From positions 2,976 through 9,656 of the forward strand of contig DEBC01000023.1 in assembly GCA_002348365.1 (NCBI GenBank): a DNA stretch of 6,681 bases. Direction: 5' to 3'. The position numbers and the translations under genes were made by a program. Shown here piece after piece: positions 1 to 6,074 of the stretch. The notes beneath the pieces were generated by a model. The model worked only from the letters and a program-made list of their open reading frames with translations, ran no database searches and was not told where the DNA came from. Source of the DNA: Alphaproteobacteria bacterium UBA2966. GTDB lineage: Bacteria; Pseudomonadota; Alphaproteobacteria; UBA2966. Each line of letters opens with the position of its first letter. Within the stretch, counting starts at the first letter, position 1.

Positions 1-423
1 AATGCTCTTCCTGAAACGGCGCGGCTGATGGAATGCCTGGCTTCCGCCGCCGGCGATCTGTGCTGGTGCCAAACCTACGCGGCGGATGATTTCGGTGAGG
101 ACTTTCTCAACCGCTACGGATGGTGTGAATTCGTCGGCATGAGAGGGTTGGTGAAAAGTCAGAGATTGGCGTGTGGTGTACTGATGCTTGCACCCCATAC
201 GACCTATCCGGCGCATCGGCACGTCGACGAAGAAATTTATATCCCGATATCGGGCGCAGCGAGATGGTGGCGTAGAGGTGACAGTTGGAAAGCGGTTGAA
301 CCGGGGACGCCGATCCATCATCCATCTGGAATATCGCACGCGGTGAAGACTGATACGGCGCCGCTCGCCGCCCTTTACCTGTGGCGCGAGGGTGATCTCA
401 CGCAGAAATCTCTGATCTGTTGA
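1..423 (+). CDS. DMSP lyase / DMSP-lyase-like cupin, C-terminal part (5' end outside window)
   Basis: Single-domain cupin resembling DddQ/DddL dimethylsulfoniopropionate lyases, which cleave DMSP to dimethyl sulfide and acrylate. The frame is open from base 1; an ATG lies at 28, but family members run to about 200 residues, so the true start is probably upstream. Numbered from that ATG, the first cupin motif holds H63, H65, E69 and Y71 (pattern HxHxxxExY), with Y60 just before, and the second holds H104 after a GTPIHHPSG stretch. From memory, the spacing of Y60, H65, E69 and Y71 matches the DddQ residues Tyr120, His125, Glu129 and Tyr131 (metal ligands plus proposed catalytic tyrosines). The family hallmarks YGWCE near residue 30 and ALYLWREGDL near the C-terminus are present. 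The superfamily also contains members without DMSP activity, so the fold is secure and the substrate is not. The gene is followed after 93 bp by the Mo-hydroxylase subunit on the same strand. Confidence 0.8.
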   Translation, partial: NALPETARLMECLASAAGDLCWCQTYAADDFGEDFLNRYGWCEFVGMRGLVKSQRLACGVLMLAPHTTYPAHRHVDEEIYIPISGAARWWRRGDSWKAVEPGTPIHHPSGISHAVKTDTAPLAALYLWREGDLTQKSLIC

Positions 424-450
424 GTGGGGAGGATCGATTGTGTGACAGGA

Positions 451-501
451 TCGGTTGAGGCGGCGCACGTGGACTCATAGACTGCGCTCGCGCGCAACCG
501 A
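451..501 (+). promoter_or_regulatory. Intercistronic GC-rich stem-loop before the Mo-hydroxylase gene
   Basis: An outer stem pairs TCGGTTG (451-457) with CAACCGA (495-501). After a small interior loop (2 nt left, 3 nt right), an inner stem pairs GCGGCGC (460-466) with GCGC-T-CGC (484-491, one bulged T). The loop is 17 nt. No T-run follows, so it does not look like an intrinsic terminator. The stem ends two bases before the ribosome binding site at 504-510, which stays unpaired. It could stabilise or separate the two parts of the transcript; the pairing is visible, the role is a guess. Confidence 0.35.
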
Positions 502-503
502 CC

Positions 504-510
504 GGGAGGA
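504..510 (+). promoter_or_regulatory. Strong ribosome binding site deciding the TTG start at 517
   Basis: GGGAGGA lies 6 nt before the TTG at 517, an ideal Shine-Dalgarno distance. No in-frame ATG or GTG gives the full conserved N-terminus (IGQSVSRLEDPRLLRG), so this site fixes the rare TTG start. Confidence 0.8.
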
Positions 511-516
511 AGCACA

Positions 517-2850
517 TTGGGTCAATTTGGTATCGGTCAATCGGTATCACGGCTGGAGGATCCGCGGCTGCTGCGGGGAGAAGGTGAATTCATCGATGAC
601 ACCCGATACCCGAACGAGGCCTATGCCCACGTCCTTCGGTCACCACGGCCGCATGCTGATATCCTCGGGATCGATATTGCCGCCGCGCAGAGCATGTCGG
701 GTGTGCTCGCGGTTCTTACCGGCGATGACGTTGTCGCAGACGGACTCGGGACGCTTCCCAACATCGTGCCCCGAAACGATCGTAATGGTTCGCCGATGTT
801 CGTGCCGCCCCACACGATCCTGGCTGTCGGGCGGGTTCGATACGTTGGCGAAAGCATTGCGCTCGTCGTGGCGGAAACGCCGGAAATCGCTGCAGCGGCG
901 GCCGACCTGATCATCGTCGATTACGAAGATTTACCCTTCGTGACCGGTACCGCGGCCGCCGTAGAGCCGGATGCAGTTGCGATCTGGCAAGGCACTCCCG
1001 ATAACAACGCCTTCTTCTACGAGCTTGGCGACAAGAACGCCGTCGACGCGGCATTCGCGTCGGCGAAGCATGTTGTCGAAACGGAATTCGTTATCTCTCG
1101 AATTACGGCCAATTCCATGGAGCCGAGGGGCGCCGTGGGACTGTTCAACCAGCGGGACGGCCGTTGGACGCTCTACGCCAATGTTCAACATCCCCACACC
1201 ATCCGCAGCATCATCTGCGGCAGCGTGCTGAAGGTGCCTGAGCACCGGTTGCGAGTCGTGGCGACTGACGTGGGTGGCAGTTTCGGCATGAAGGGCATGG
1301 TGCATCCTGAGAATGTCCAGGTTCTGTGGGCGGCTCAAAAATTGGGTCGGCCCGTGCGATGGATGAGTACCCGAAGCGAGGGACTGCTCAGCGATGCCCA
1401 GGCCCGAGACAATGTCTCTACCGCGAGATTGGCCCTGGATGAAGATGGCCGATTCCTCGCGCTTCATGTGTCGACGCTGGTGAATCTCGGAGCCTATTTG
1501 TCGATATACGGACCGCACTGCGGTACCAACAATCTGGGAGGTCTCGCAGGGGTATACGCAACGCCCAACATCTACACCGACGTTGTCGGTGTCTACACCA
1601 ACACCATGAACACCGGGCCCTATCGGGGTGCCGGGCGTCCAGAAGCCGGATTTGCGGTCGAGCGGGTCATTGACGTCGCGGCCAGCGAACTCGGAATGGA
1701 CCGCATGGAATTGCGGCGGCGAAACATGATATCGCCCGAATCGTTTCCCTATCAGACGCCCCTGACATTCAATTATGACAGCGGCGAGTTCCTCAAGAAC
1801 ATGGATCAGGTTCTGGAACTGGCTGACTACGAAGGTTTTCAATCTCGCCGGACGGCCGCGCTTGATGCCGGCCGTTTGCGCGGATTCGGTCTCGCGAATT
1901 GCATCGAGATGGCGGGACCGGGTGGGGTCGACGAGACCATGGAGATTAGGTTGCACCCCGATGGAACCGCCACTGTGCTGGTTGGCACTGATGCACAGGG
2001 TCAGGGTCACGAGACCATGTATTCCCAGTACGTCAACGAGTTTCTTGGCCTCGCCCTCGAAGATATTCGCATCATCGCCGCAGATACCGATGTCGTCTCG
2101 CGTGCTCGCGGAACTTTTGGTTCACGTTCTTCATGCGTGGGTGGAGCGGCACTCAAGGAAACGGCAGACATCATCATCGAGAAGGGGAAACTGATCTCCG
2201 CACACGTCCTGGAAGCATCCGCGGACGATATCGAGTTCGACGACGGTGTGTTTCAGGTTGCCGGTACGGATCACCAGATCGGAATTTCCGATGTGGCTCG
2301 CACGGCCTATCGGATCGGCGCTCTTCCGCCAGGGATGGAACCGGGTCTGGGTGCGCTACGCACGCATATCCCTCCGGCTTCGACTTATCCCAACGGCTGC
2401 CACGTCTGCGAAGTGGAAATCGATCCCGACACGGGCTTGCTCGATGTGGTGAGCTATCACGTCGTTGATGATGTGGGGCGTGTCATCAATCCGCCTCTCG
2501 TGCTCGGTCAGGTTCACGGTGCGGTATCCCAGGGCATGGGGCAGATTGTTTGGGAACAGATCGTTTACGATTCTGAGTCTGGTCAACTCCTGACTGGGTC
2601 TTTCATGGACTACTGCATGCCACGGGCGGATGATGTTCCGGCAATGGAAATTGCACACAACAACGTTCCGACGACAGCCAATCCCATGGGTGTGAAAGGT
2701 GTTGGGGAAGCCGGTGCAGTTGGCGCGTTGCCAGCCGTTTTCAGTGCTGTTATCGACGCAATGTCGACGCGGGGGGTCAAGGACTTTGATATGCCTGCGA
2801 CGCCCCAGCGCATATGGCGTGCGCTCCAGAATGCGGAAGCAAGAGAATAA
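517..2850 (+). CDS. Xanthine dehydrogenase/CoxL-family molybdopterin-binding subunit (form II type)
   Basis: A 777-residue molybdenum hydroxylase large subunit, which binds Mo-molybdopterin cytosine dinucleotide and hydroxylates aldehydes, N-heterocycles or related carbons using water oxygen. The start is TTG, supported by GGGAGGA 6 nt upstream. Residues about 1-115 form the a/b hammerhead domain, beginning with the typical IGQSVSRLEDPRLLRG and ending near VDYEDLPF. The two MoCo-binding domains follow, with VGGSFGMKG (252-260), PYRGAGR (368-374), DAQGQGHET (492-500) and FGSRSSCVGG (534-543). GVGEAG (728-733) carries the expected catalytic glutamate E731. PYRGAGR is of the form II (AYRGAGR) kind; it lacks the cysteine of the AYRCSFR loop of true CO dehydrogenase, so CO oxidation is unlikely. 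The FAD (CoxM) and 2Fe-2S (CoxS) partners are not adjacent downstream, nor between this gene and the cupin. The LDH2-type gene follows after 23 bp, suggesting one transcript. The family is certain; the substrate is unknown. Confidence 0.93.
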   Translation: MGQFGIGQSVSRLEDPRLLRGEGEFIDDTRYPNEAYAHVLRSPRPHADILGIDIAAAQSMSGVLAVLTGDDVVADGLGTLPNIVPRNDRNGSPMFVPPHTILAVGRVRYVGESIALVVAETPEIAAAAADLIIVDYEDLPFVTGTAAAVEPDAVAIWQGTPDNNAFFYELGDKNAVDAAFASAKHVVETEFVISRITANSMEPRGAVGLFNQRDGRWTLYANVQHPHTIRSIICGSVLKVPEHRLRVVATDVGGSFGMKGMVHPENVQVLWAAQKLGRPVRWMSTRSEGLLSDAQARDNVSTARLALDEDGRFLALHVSTLVNLGAYLSIYGPHCGTNNLGGLAGVYATPNIYTDVVGVYTNTMNTGPYRGAGRPEAGFAVERVIDVAASELGMDRMELRRRNMISPESFPYQTPLTFNYDSGEFLKNMDQVLELADYEGFQSRRTAALDAGRLRGFGLANCIEMAGPGGVDETMEIRLHPDGTATVLVGTDAQGQGHETMYSQYVNEFLGLALEDIRIIAADTDVVSRARGTFGSRSSCVGGAALKETADIIIEKGKLISAHVLEASADDIEFDDGVFQVAGTDHQIGISDVARTAYRIGALPPGMEPGLGALRTHIPPASTYPNGCHVCEVEIDPDTGLLDVVSYHVVDDVGRVINPPLVLGQVHGAVSQGMGQIVWEQIVYDSESGQLLTGSFMDYCMPRADDVPAMEIAHNNVPTTANPMGVKGVGEAGAVGALPAVFSAVIDAMSTRGVKDFDMPATPQRIWRALQNAEARE

Positions 2851-2861
2851 GAGCTGTTTAT

Positions 2862-2866
2862 GAAGG
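2862..2866 (+). promoter_or_regulatory. Ribosome binding site for the LDH2-type gene
   Basis: GAAGG lies 7 nt before the ATG at 2874. It supports this start over an upstream in-frame codon at 2814, inside the preceding gene, and over ATG 2907, whose GAGG is only 2 nt away. Confidence 0.55.
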
Positions 2867-2873
2867 TCGTTCG

Positions 2874-3998
2874 ATGACCCCACCAGCAAAACCCTCAGAC
2901 GAGGTGATGATCGACGTCCAGGCCATGGAGCGTCTTCTCCAGGCCGTCTACGAGCACGCTGGTTGCTCACCCGCAGAGGCGACCCAGATTTCTCGCAATC
3001 TAATCGGGGCCAACCTTCGTGGCCATGACAGTCACGGCGTCATTCGTACCGCGCGCTATATACAGAATCTGCGAGACGGTATCGTGTTTGCCAACCGGGA
3101 CGCGGTGGTCGAAAAGGAAAACGACGTGCTGGCGATCATCGACGGCCGCTTCGGTTTCGGGCAGACGGTGGGCCCGCAGACCGTGGACATTGGTGTCGCC
3201 AAGGCCAAGCAGAAGGGTGTCGCGGTGACGGCGCTGAAGCACGCAGGGCATCTGGGTCGAATCGGAGAATGGGCGGAGCAGGCCGCCGCCAGCAATGTGG
3301 CCTCGATCCACATGGTCAACGCGCGCGGAAGCCTGCTCCTTGCCCCATTCGGGGGCATCGACCGGCGTGCAGGGACTTCGCCATTCTGCGCCGGATTCCC
3401 GGAAACGGATGGCGAGCCGATCATCCTGGATTTTGCCACTTCATTGGTGGCCGAAGGCAAGGCGCTGGTCGCCTTGCGTGGTGGCACACCACTGCCGGAT
3501 GGCGCCATCATCACCCCGGAGGGGGAACCCACATCCGACCCCTCGCCACTGTATGGTGACTTGGACGACAATCAAGTTCCCAGCCCTTACAGCGGACCGG
3601 GAGCGCTGTGCAGCTTCGGCCTGCACAAGGGGTCGGGGCTGAATTTTTTCATGGAGATGATGGGGGGTGCCCTCACGGGGTCGGGTACGGCCGGAGCCCT
3701 CGGCGAAGATAAGCGGAGGGCGGTCTGCAACGGTATGCTGTCCGTTTACCTGGCTGTCGAGTTCTTTCACGAAGACGACTGGTTGGCGCGCGAAGTACGC
3801 GCGTATATCGAGTTCGTGAAAAGTTCGCGTCCCACCGAAACTGGTGGCGAGGTGCTGATACCTGGCGAGAAGGAGCGGCGCATCATGGCGGAGCGCACGG
3901 TTTCCGGATTGCCGATCTCGGGCCAGGCGTGGTCCGACATCCTCGCGGCGGCGCGCAGCGTCGGCCTCGGCGACGACGAGATCCAGGCCCTGCTGTGA
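2874..3998 (+). CDS. LDH2-type malate/L-lactate/ureidoglycolate dehydrogenase family oxidoreductase
   Basis: A 374-residue cytoplasmic NAD(P)-dependent 2-hydroxyacid (or imino acid) oxidoreductase of the LDH2 family, which uses its own fold and not the Rossmann fold. ATG 2874 is chosen because GAAGG lies 7 nt upstream and the extension to 2814 would only re-read the end of the previous gene. Family landmarks in order: LRGHDSHGVIR (48-58), with H54 at the place of the usual catalytic histidine; GRFGFGQTVG (91-100); GHLGRIGEWAEQAA (125-138); ILDFATS (184-190); and HKGSGLNFFMEMMGGALTG (251-269). The usual motif has a tyrosine or similar where S254 stands in HKGSGL. The length fits the family (about 340-375). 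Relatives oxidise malate, lactate, sulfolactate or ureidoglycolate, or reduce diketogulonate and cyclic imines, so no single substrate can be named. It follows the Mo-hydroxylase subunit after 23 bp and probably acts in the same pathway. Confidence 0.9.
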   Translation: MTPPAKPSDEVMIDVQAMERLLQAVYEHAGCSPAEATQISRNLIGANLRGHDSHGVIRTARYIQNLRDGIVFANRDAVVEKENDVLAIIDGRFGFGQTVGPQTVDIGVAKAKQKGVAVTALKHAGHLGRIGEWAEQAAASNVASIHMVNARGSLLLAPFGGIDRRAGTSPFCAGFPETDGEPIILDFATSLVAEGKALVALRGGTPLPDGAIITPEGEPTSDPSPLYGDLDDNQVPSPYSGPGALCSFGLHKGSGLNFFMEMMGGALTGSGTAGALGEDKRRAVCNGMLSVYLAVEFFHEDDWLAREVRAYIEFVKSSRPTETGGEVLIPGEKERRIMAERTVSGLPISGQAWSDILAAARSVGLGDDEIQALL

Positions 3999-4045
3999 GC
4001 CGGCGTGCCATGCCGGGGGACTCGGGATTTCAGGACCGGTGGGAG

Positions 4046-5056
4046 GTGACCGCGAACACGGCCTCCGGGTTGCGAATATGCCTAATCGTTTCCAGCATCC
4101 TGACCGCAACTGCCTGCACCCGATCGACCCCGGCGCCACTCGAGGATAAGGGACGCGTGGGCTTTGAACCGGCGCAAAAGACCCGACAATTGACTTCGTA
4201 TGACCAGACACAAGTTTCGGATATCATCGTTCGCAAAGGCGATACGGTCTGGGGGATCGCGCGCCGAGCTGGCGTTCCGGTCCGGACCATAATTTCAGCG
4301 AACGGTTTGCAGGCGCCATTCACGCTGAGGCCAGGCCAGGGATTGAGAATTCCAACCGCGCGTCGTCACGTTGTCCAACGCGGGGACACGATTTACGGAA
4401 TCTCACGGCGCTACGGTATCGATATGACAAGCCTGGTCCGACTTAACGGATTGAAAGTGCCATACACGATCCGTCCCAATCAGGCGCTGCGTCTCCCGGC
4501 CACGGCTCGATTGACCACCCCACCGAAAATCGCGGCGACAACACCGGCAACTCGGTCCGCACCGAGTCGGCGTGGGTCCCTCAAGGATGTTCCGCCGCGC
4601 GGCGGAGAATTGTTTGCTTGGCCGGTGGAGGGGCGAATTGTGAATGCCTATGGCGACAAGGGTGGCGGGCTCTACAACGATGGCGTCAACATTGCGGCGG
4701 GGCGCGGACAGCCTGTGCGGGCCGCAGACAATGGGGTCGTTGCATATGCAGGCAGCGAACTTCGTGGATTGGGTAACCTGCTTTTGATCCGCCACGCAGG
4801 CGGATGGATCACGGCCTATGCTCACAACGAGACGATTCTCGTAAGGCGTGGCGATGTGGTAAGTCGCGGTCAGGTTATCAGTCGTGTCGGCGAGACCGGG
4901 AGTGTGACCTCGCCACAACTTCATTTTGAGATTCGCCGCGGCACGCAGACGGTCGATCCAACCCGGTACCTGCCGCGTCTCACATTACGAACGATCCAGC
5001 CGAACCTCCATGCGGCCGGCAAGATCCTGTATGAACTGCCAGGCGACTCGGCCTGA
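4046..5056 (+). CDS. NlpD-like lipoprotein: two LysM domains and a degenerate LytM/M23 domain
   Basis: Probable periplasmic murein-binding lipoprotein that activates N-acetylmuramyl-L-alanine amidases during cell separation, as E. coli NlpD and EnvC do. With a GTG start at 4046 (AGGA 10 nt upstream) it has 336 residues and a clean lipoprotein signal: R10, hydrophobic 11-19, lipobox TATAC with C24. ATG 4010 is the alternative (348 residues), but it has no visible ribosome binding site and an acidic, 20-residue leader. LysM 1 spans about 60-103 and LysM 2 about 108-151 (each with V.RGD/KGDT..GI..R). An Ala/Pro/Thr/Arg-rich linker spans 152-185, and the LytM domain 188-311. The LytM zinc motif HxxxD reads N211-x3-N215, and the HxH motif reads Q291-L-H293; only H260 (AYAHN) and H293 remain, so it is probably not an active peptidase. 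Residues 314-336 form an extra tail lying inside the antisense DUF815 gene. It sits 47 bp after the LDH2-type gene. Confidence 0.88.
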   Translation: MTANTASGLRICLIVSSILTATACTRSTPAPLEDKGRVGFEPAQKTRQLTSYDQTQVSDIIVRKGDTVWGIARRAGVPVRTIISANGLQAPFTLRPGQGLRIPTARRHVVQRGDTIYGISRRYGIDMTSLVRLNGLKVPYTIRPNQALRLPATARLTTPPKIAATTPATRSAPSRRGSLKDVPPRGGELFAWPVEGRIVNAYGDKGGGLYNDGVNIAAGRGQPVRAADNGVVAYAGSELRGLGNLLLIRHAGGWITAYAHNETILVRRGDVVSRGQVISRVGETGSVTSPQLHFEIRRGTQTVDPTRYLPRLTLRTIQPNLHAAGKILYELPGDSA

Positions 5057-5848
5057 CCGGGCACCCCGGGTCACGGACCACTCGATCGCCTCAGCCTTCA
5101 AGGTATTCTTGTCGGCAGGAATCCCATAGTACGCGACGTATCCATCGACCATTGCCAGGAATTCATCCTGGCTGCACGTATGGAAGCCGAGCCAGAGTCC
5201 GAAGCGGTCGGACAGGGAAACCTTCTCTTCAACGGCTTCGGCAGGGTTGATGGCGGTGGAGCGTTCGTTTTCGATCATGTCACGCGGCATCAGGTGCCGG
5301 CGATTGGAGGTCGCATAGAACACCACGCTACCGGGACGTCCTTCCAGGCCACCCTCCAGAACCGCTTTGAGGGATTTGAAGCTCGCATCTTGGCCGTCAA
5401 AGGACAGATCATCGCAGAACAGGATGCACCGGCGGTCGACACTCGCCAGAAGCTTCAACAGATCCGGTAGTGAGGGAATGTCTTCCCGATGAATTTCGAC
5501 CAGGATCAGGCCACCATCGTGTTCCTTGTTCACTGCGGCATGGACAGCTTTTACCAGCGAGCTCTTGCCCATCCCGCGGGCGCCCCACAGCAAGGCGTTG
5601 TTGGCGGGTAATCCCGCCGCGAAACGCCGTGTGTTGGCCAGAAGGGTATCCCGCACCGAATCGATTCCCTTGAGCAGGTCGAGATCGACTCGGTTGACCT
5701 TGATCACGGGGTCAAGGTGATTGCTTTCTGCATGCCAGATGTAGGCTTCGGCATCATCGAGCTCGAGCGCCGTCGGTGACCGAGGAGACACGCGTTCGAG
5801 CGCCTCGGCGATTCGTCTTAGCAGTGGTTCCAACCCCTGGTCTTTCAT
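4985..5848 (-). CDS. DUF815 family AAA-type ATP-binding protein
   Basis: A 287-residue cytoplasmic P-loop ATPase of the DUF815 family, a group of AAA-like proteins of unknown role common in proteobacteria. Walker A is GARGMGKSS (89-97, with K95 and S96). Walker B is CILFCDDLSF (141-150, D146/D147). Sensor 1 is probably ATSNRR (179-184, N182). SLSDRFG (211-217) holds a candidate arginine finger, R215. GARSGRVAWQFIQDLAGR (262-279) is the C-terminal family signature, with a possible sensor-2 arginine. The N-terminal 60 residues have no motif I can name. ATG 5848 has only a weak AAGAG-like site upstream. The length is typical and the gene looks intact. The last 23 codons overlap the 3' end of the NlpD-like gene on the other strand. 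The family is clear; the cellular function is not known to me. Confidence 0.92.
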   Translation of the reverse strand: MKDQGLEPLLRRIAEALERVSPRSPTALELDDAEAYIWHAESNHLDPVIKVNRVDLDLLKGIDSVRDTLLANTRRFAAGLPANNALLWGARGMGKSSLVKAVHAAVNKEHDGGLILVEIHREDIPSLPDLLKLLASVDRRCILFCDDLSFDGQDASFKSLKAVLEGGLEGRPGSVVFYATSNRRHLMPRDMIENERSTAINPAEAVEEKVSLSDRFGLWLGFHTCSQDEFLAMVDGYVAYYGIPADKNTLKAEAIEWSVTRGARSGRVAWQFIQDLAGRMEVRLDRS

Positions 5849-5929
5849 GGGCTCAGCTCTTGGGAATGGGCGGCGAAACCTATCACAGTGCGCGCCTGCG
5901 GTGGAATCGGGGCGTCCCGGAGCAAAAAT

Positions 5930-5940
5930 TTGATTATCAA
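5930..5940. repeat. Short perfect palindrome TTGAT-T-ATCAA
   Basis: Two 5-bp arms around one base, in an AT-rich patch about 80 bp upstream of the DUF815 start. It overlaps the GATAAT -10-like sequence on the - strand, where an operator could sit. It is short enough to arise by chance. Confidence 0.25.
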
Positions 5941-6021
5941 GGATGAGTCGATTGAGGAATTCCTGTCAGGTGTATCGTGCCAATCTGTAGCCTCGAATTC
6001 TCGAGCGACCAAAACCCTTTG

Positions 6022-6063
6022 ATGAACCCCAAGACGAATGATGGAATCGTCCGAGTGGTTCAT
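6022..6063 (-). repeat. Two-part inverted repeat after the deiminase gene
   Basis: The outer arms ATGAACC (6022-6028) and GGTTCAT (6057-6063) enclose the inner arms GACGA (6033-6037) and TCGTC (6047-6051), with a 9-nt loop. On the deiminase transcript the structure starts 11 nt after the stop codon. It could be a 3' stabilising hairpin. It is not a classical terminator: only GGGTTTTGG follows, a few bases downstream, and the stem is broken. Confidence 0.3.
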
Positions 6064-6074
6064 AGCTCTGAAGG

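Larger units (their letters stand above)
5849..6074. other. Spacer between the DUF815 and deiminase genes
   Basis: 226 bp without a convincing gene. Reading the - strand, it holds a hairpin just after the deiminase stop (6022-6063), a small CTCGA/TCGAG stem at 5992-6005 with no T-run, and the palindrome TTGATTATCAA at 5930-5940. GATAAT (- strand, 5933-5938) resembles a sigma-70 -10 box, but I see no good -35 at 16-18 bp, so a promoter for the DUF815 gene is plausible but unproven. A 72-codon open frame (6063-5845, - strand) also crosses it and is treated under findings. Confidence 0.5.

Noticed and set aside
931..2010. Long - strand open frame (359 codons) opposite the Mo-hydroxylase gene
   Set aside because: It lies antisense to a strongly conserved coding region, its translation shows no family motif and is rich in His/Arg, as expected for the shadow of a GC-rich gene.
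517..2850. Aerobic carbon monoxide dehydrogenase large subunit (CoxL form I)
   Set aside because: The AYRCSFR loop with the Mo-Cu cysteine is absent; PYRGAGR is present instead.
2814..2873. Upstream extension of the LDH2-type protein by 20 residues
   Set aside because: It would overlap the end of the previous gene, has no ribosome binding site, and the added residues do not resemble the family N-terminus.
3441..4211. - strand open frame (256 codons) across the LDH2-type gene and the nlpD-like start
   Set aside because: It covers two well-supported + strand genes, has no recognisable domain and spans their junction; it is a shadow frame.
5055..5072. Hairpin GACCGGG-CAC-CCC-G-GGTC right after the nlpD-like stop, as a possible terminator
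   Set aside because: It has no T-run on either strand and lies within the conserved DUF815 coding sequence, whose codon choice can explain the GC-rich pairing.
5992..6005. CTCGA-ATTC-TCGAG stem as a terminator
   Set aside because: The stem is only 5 bp and there is no T-run on either side.
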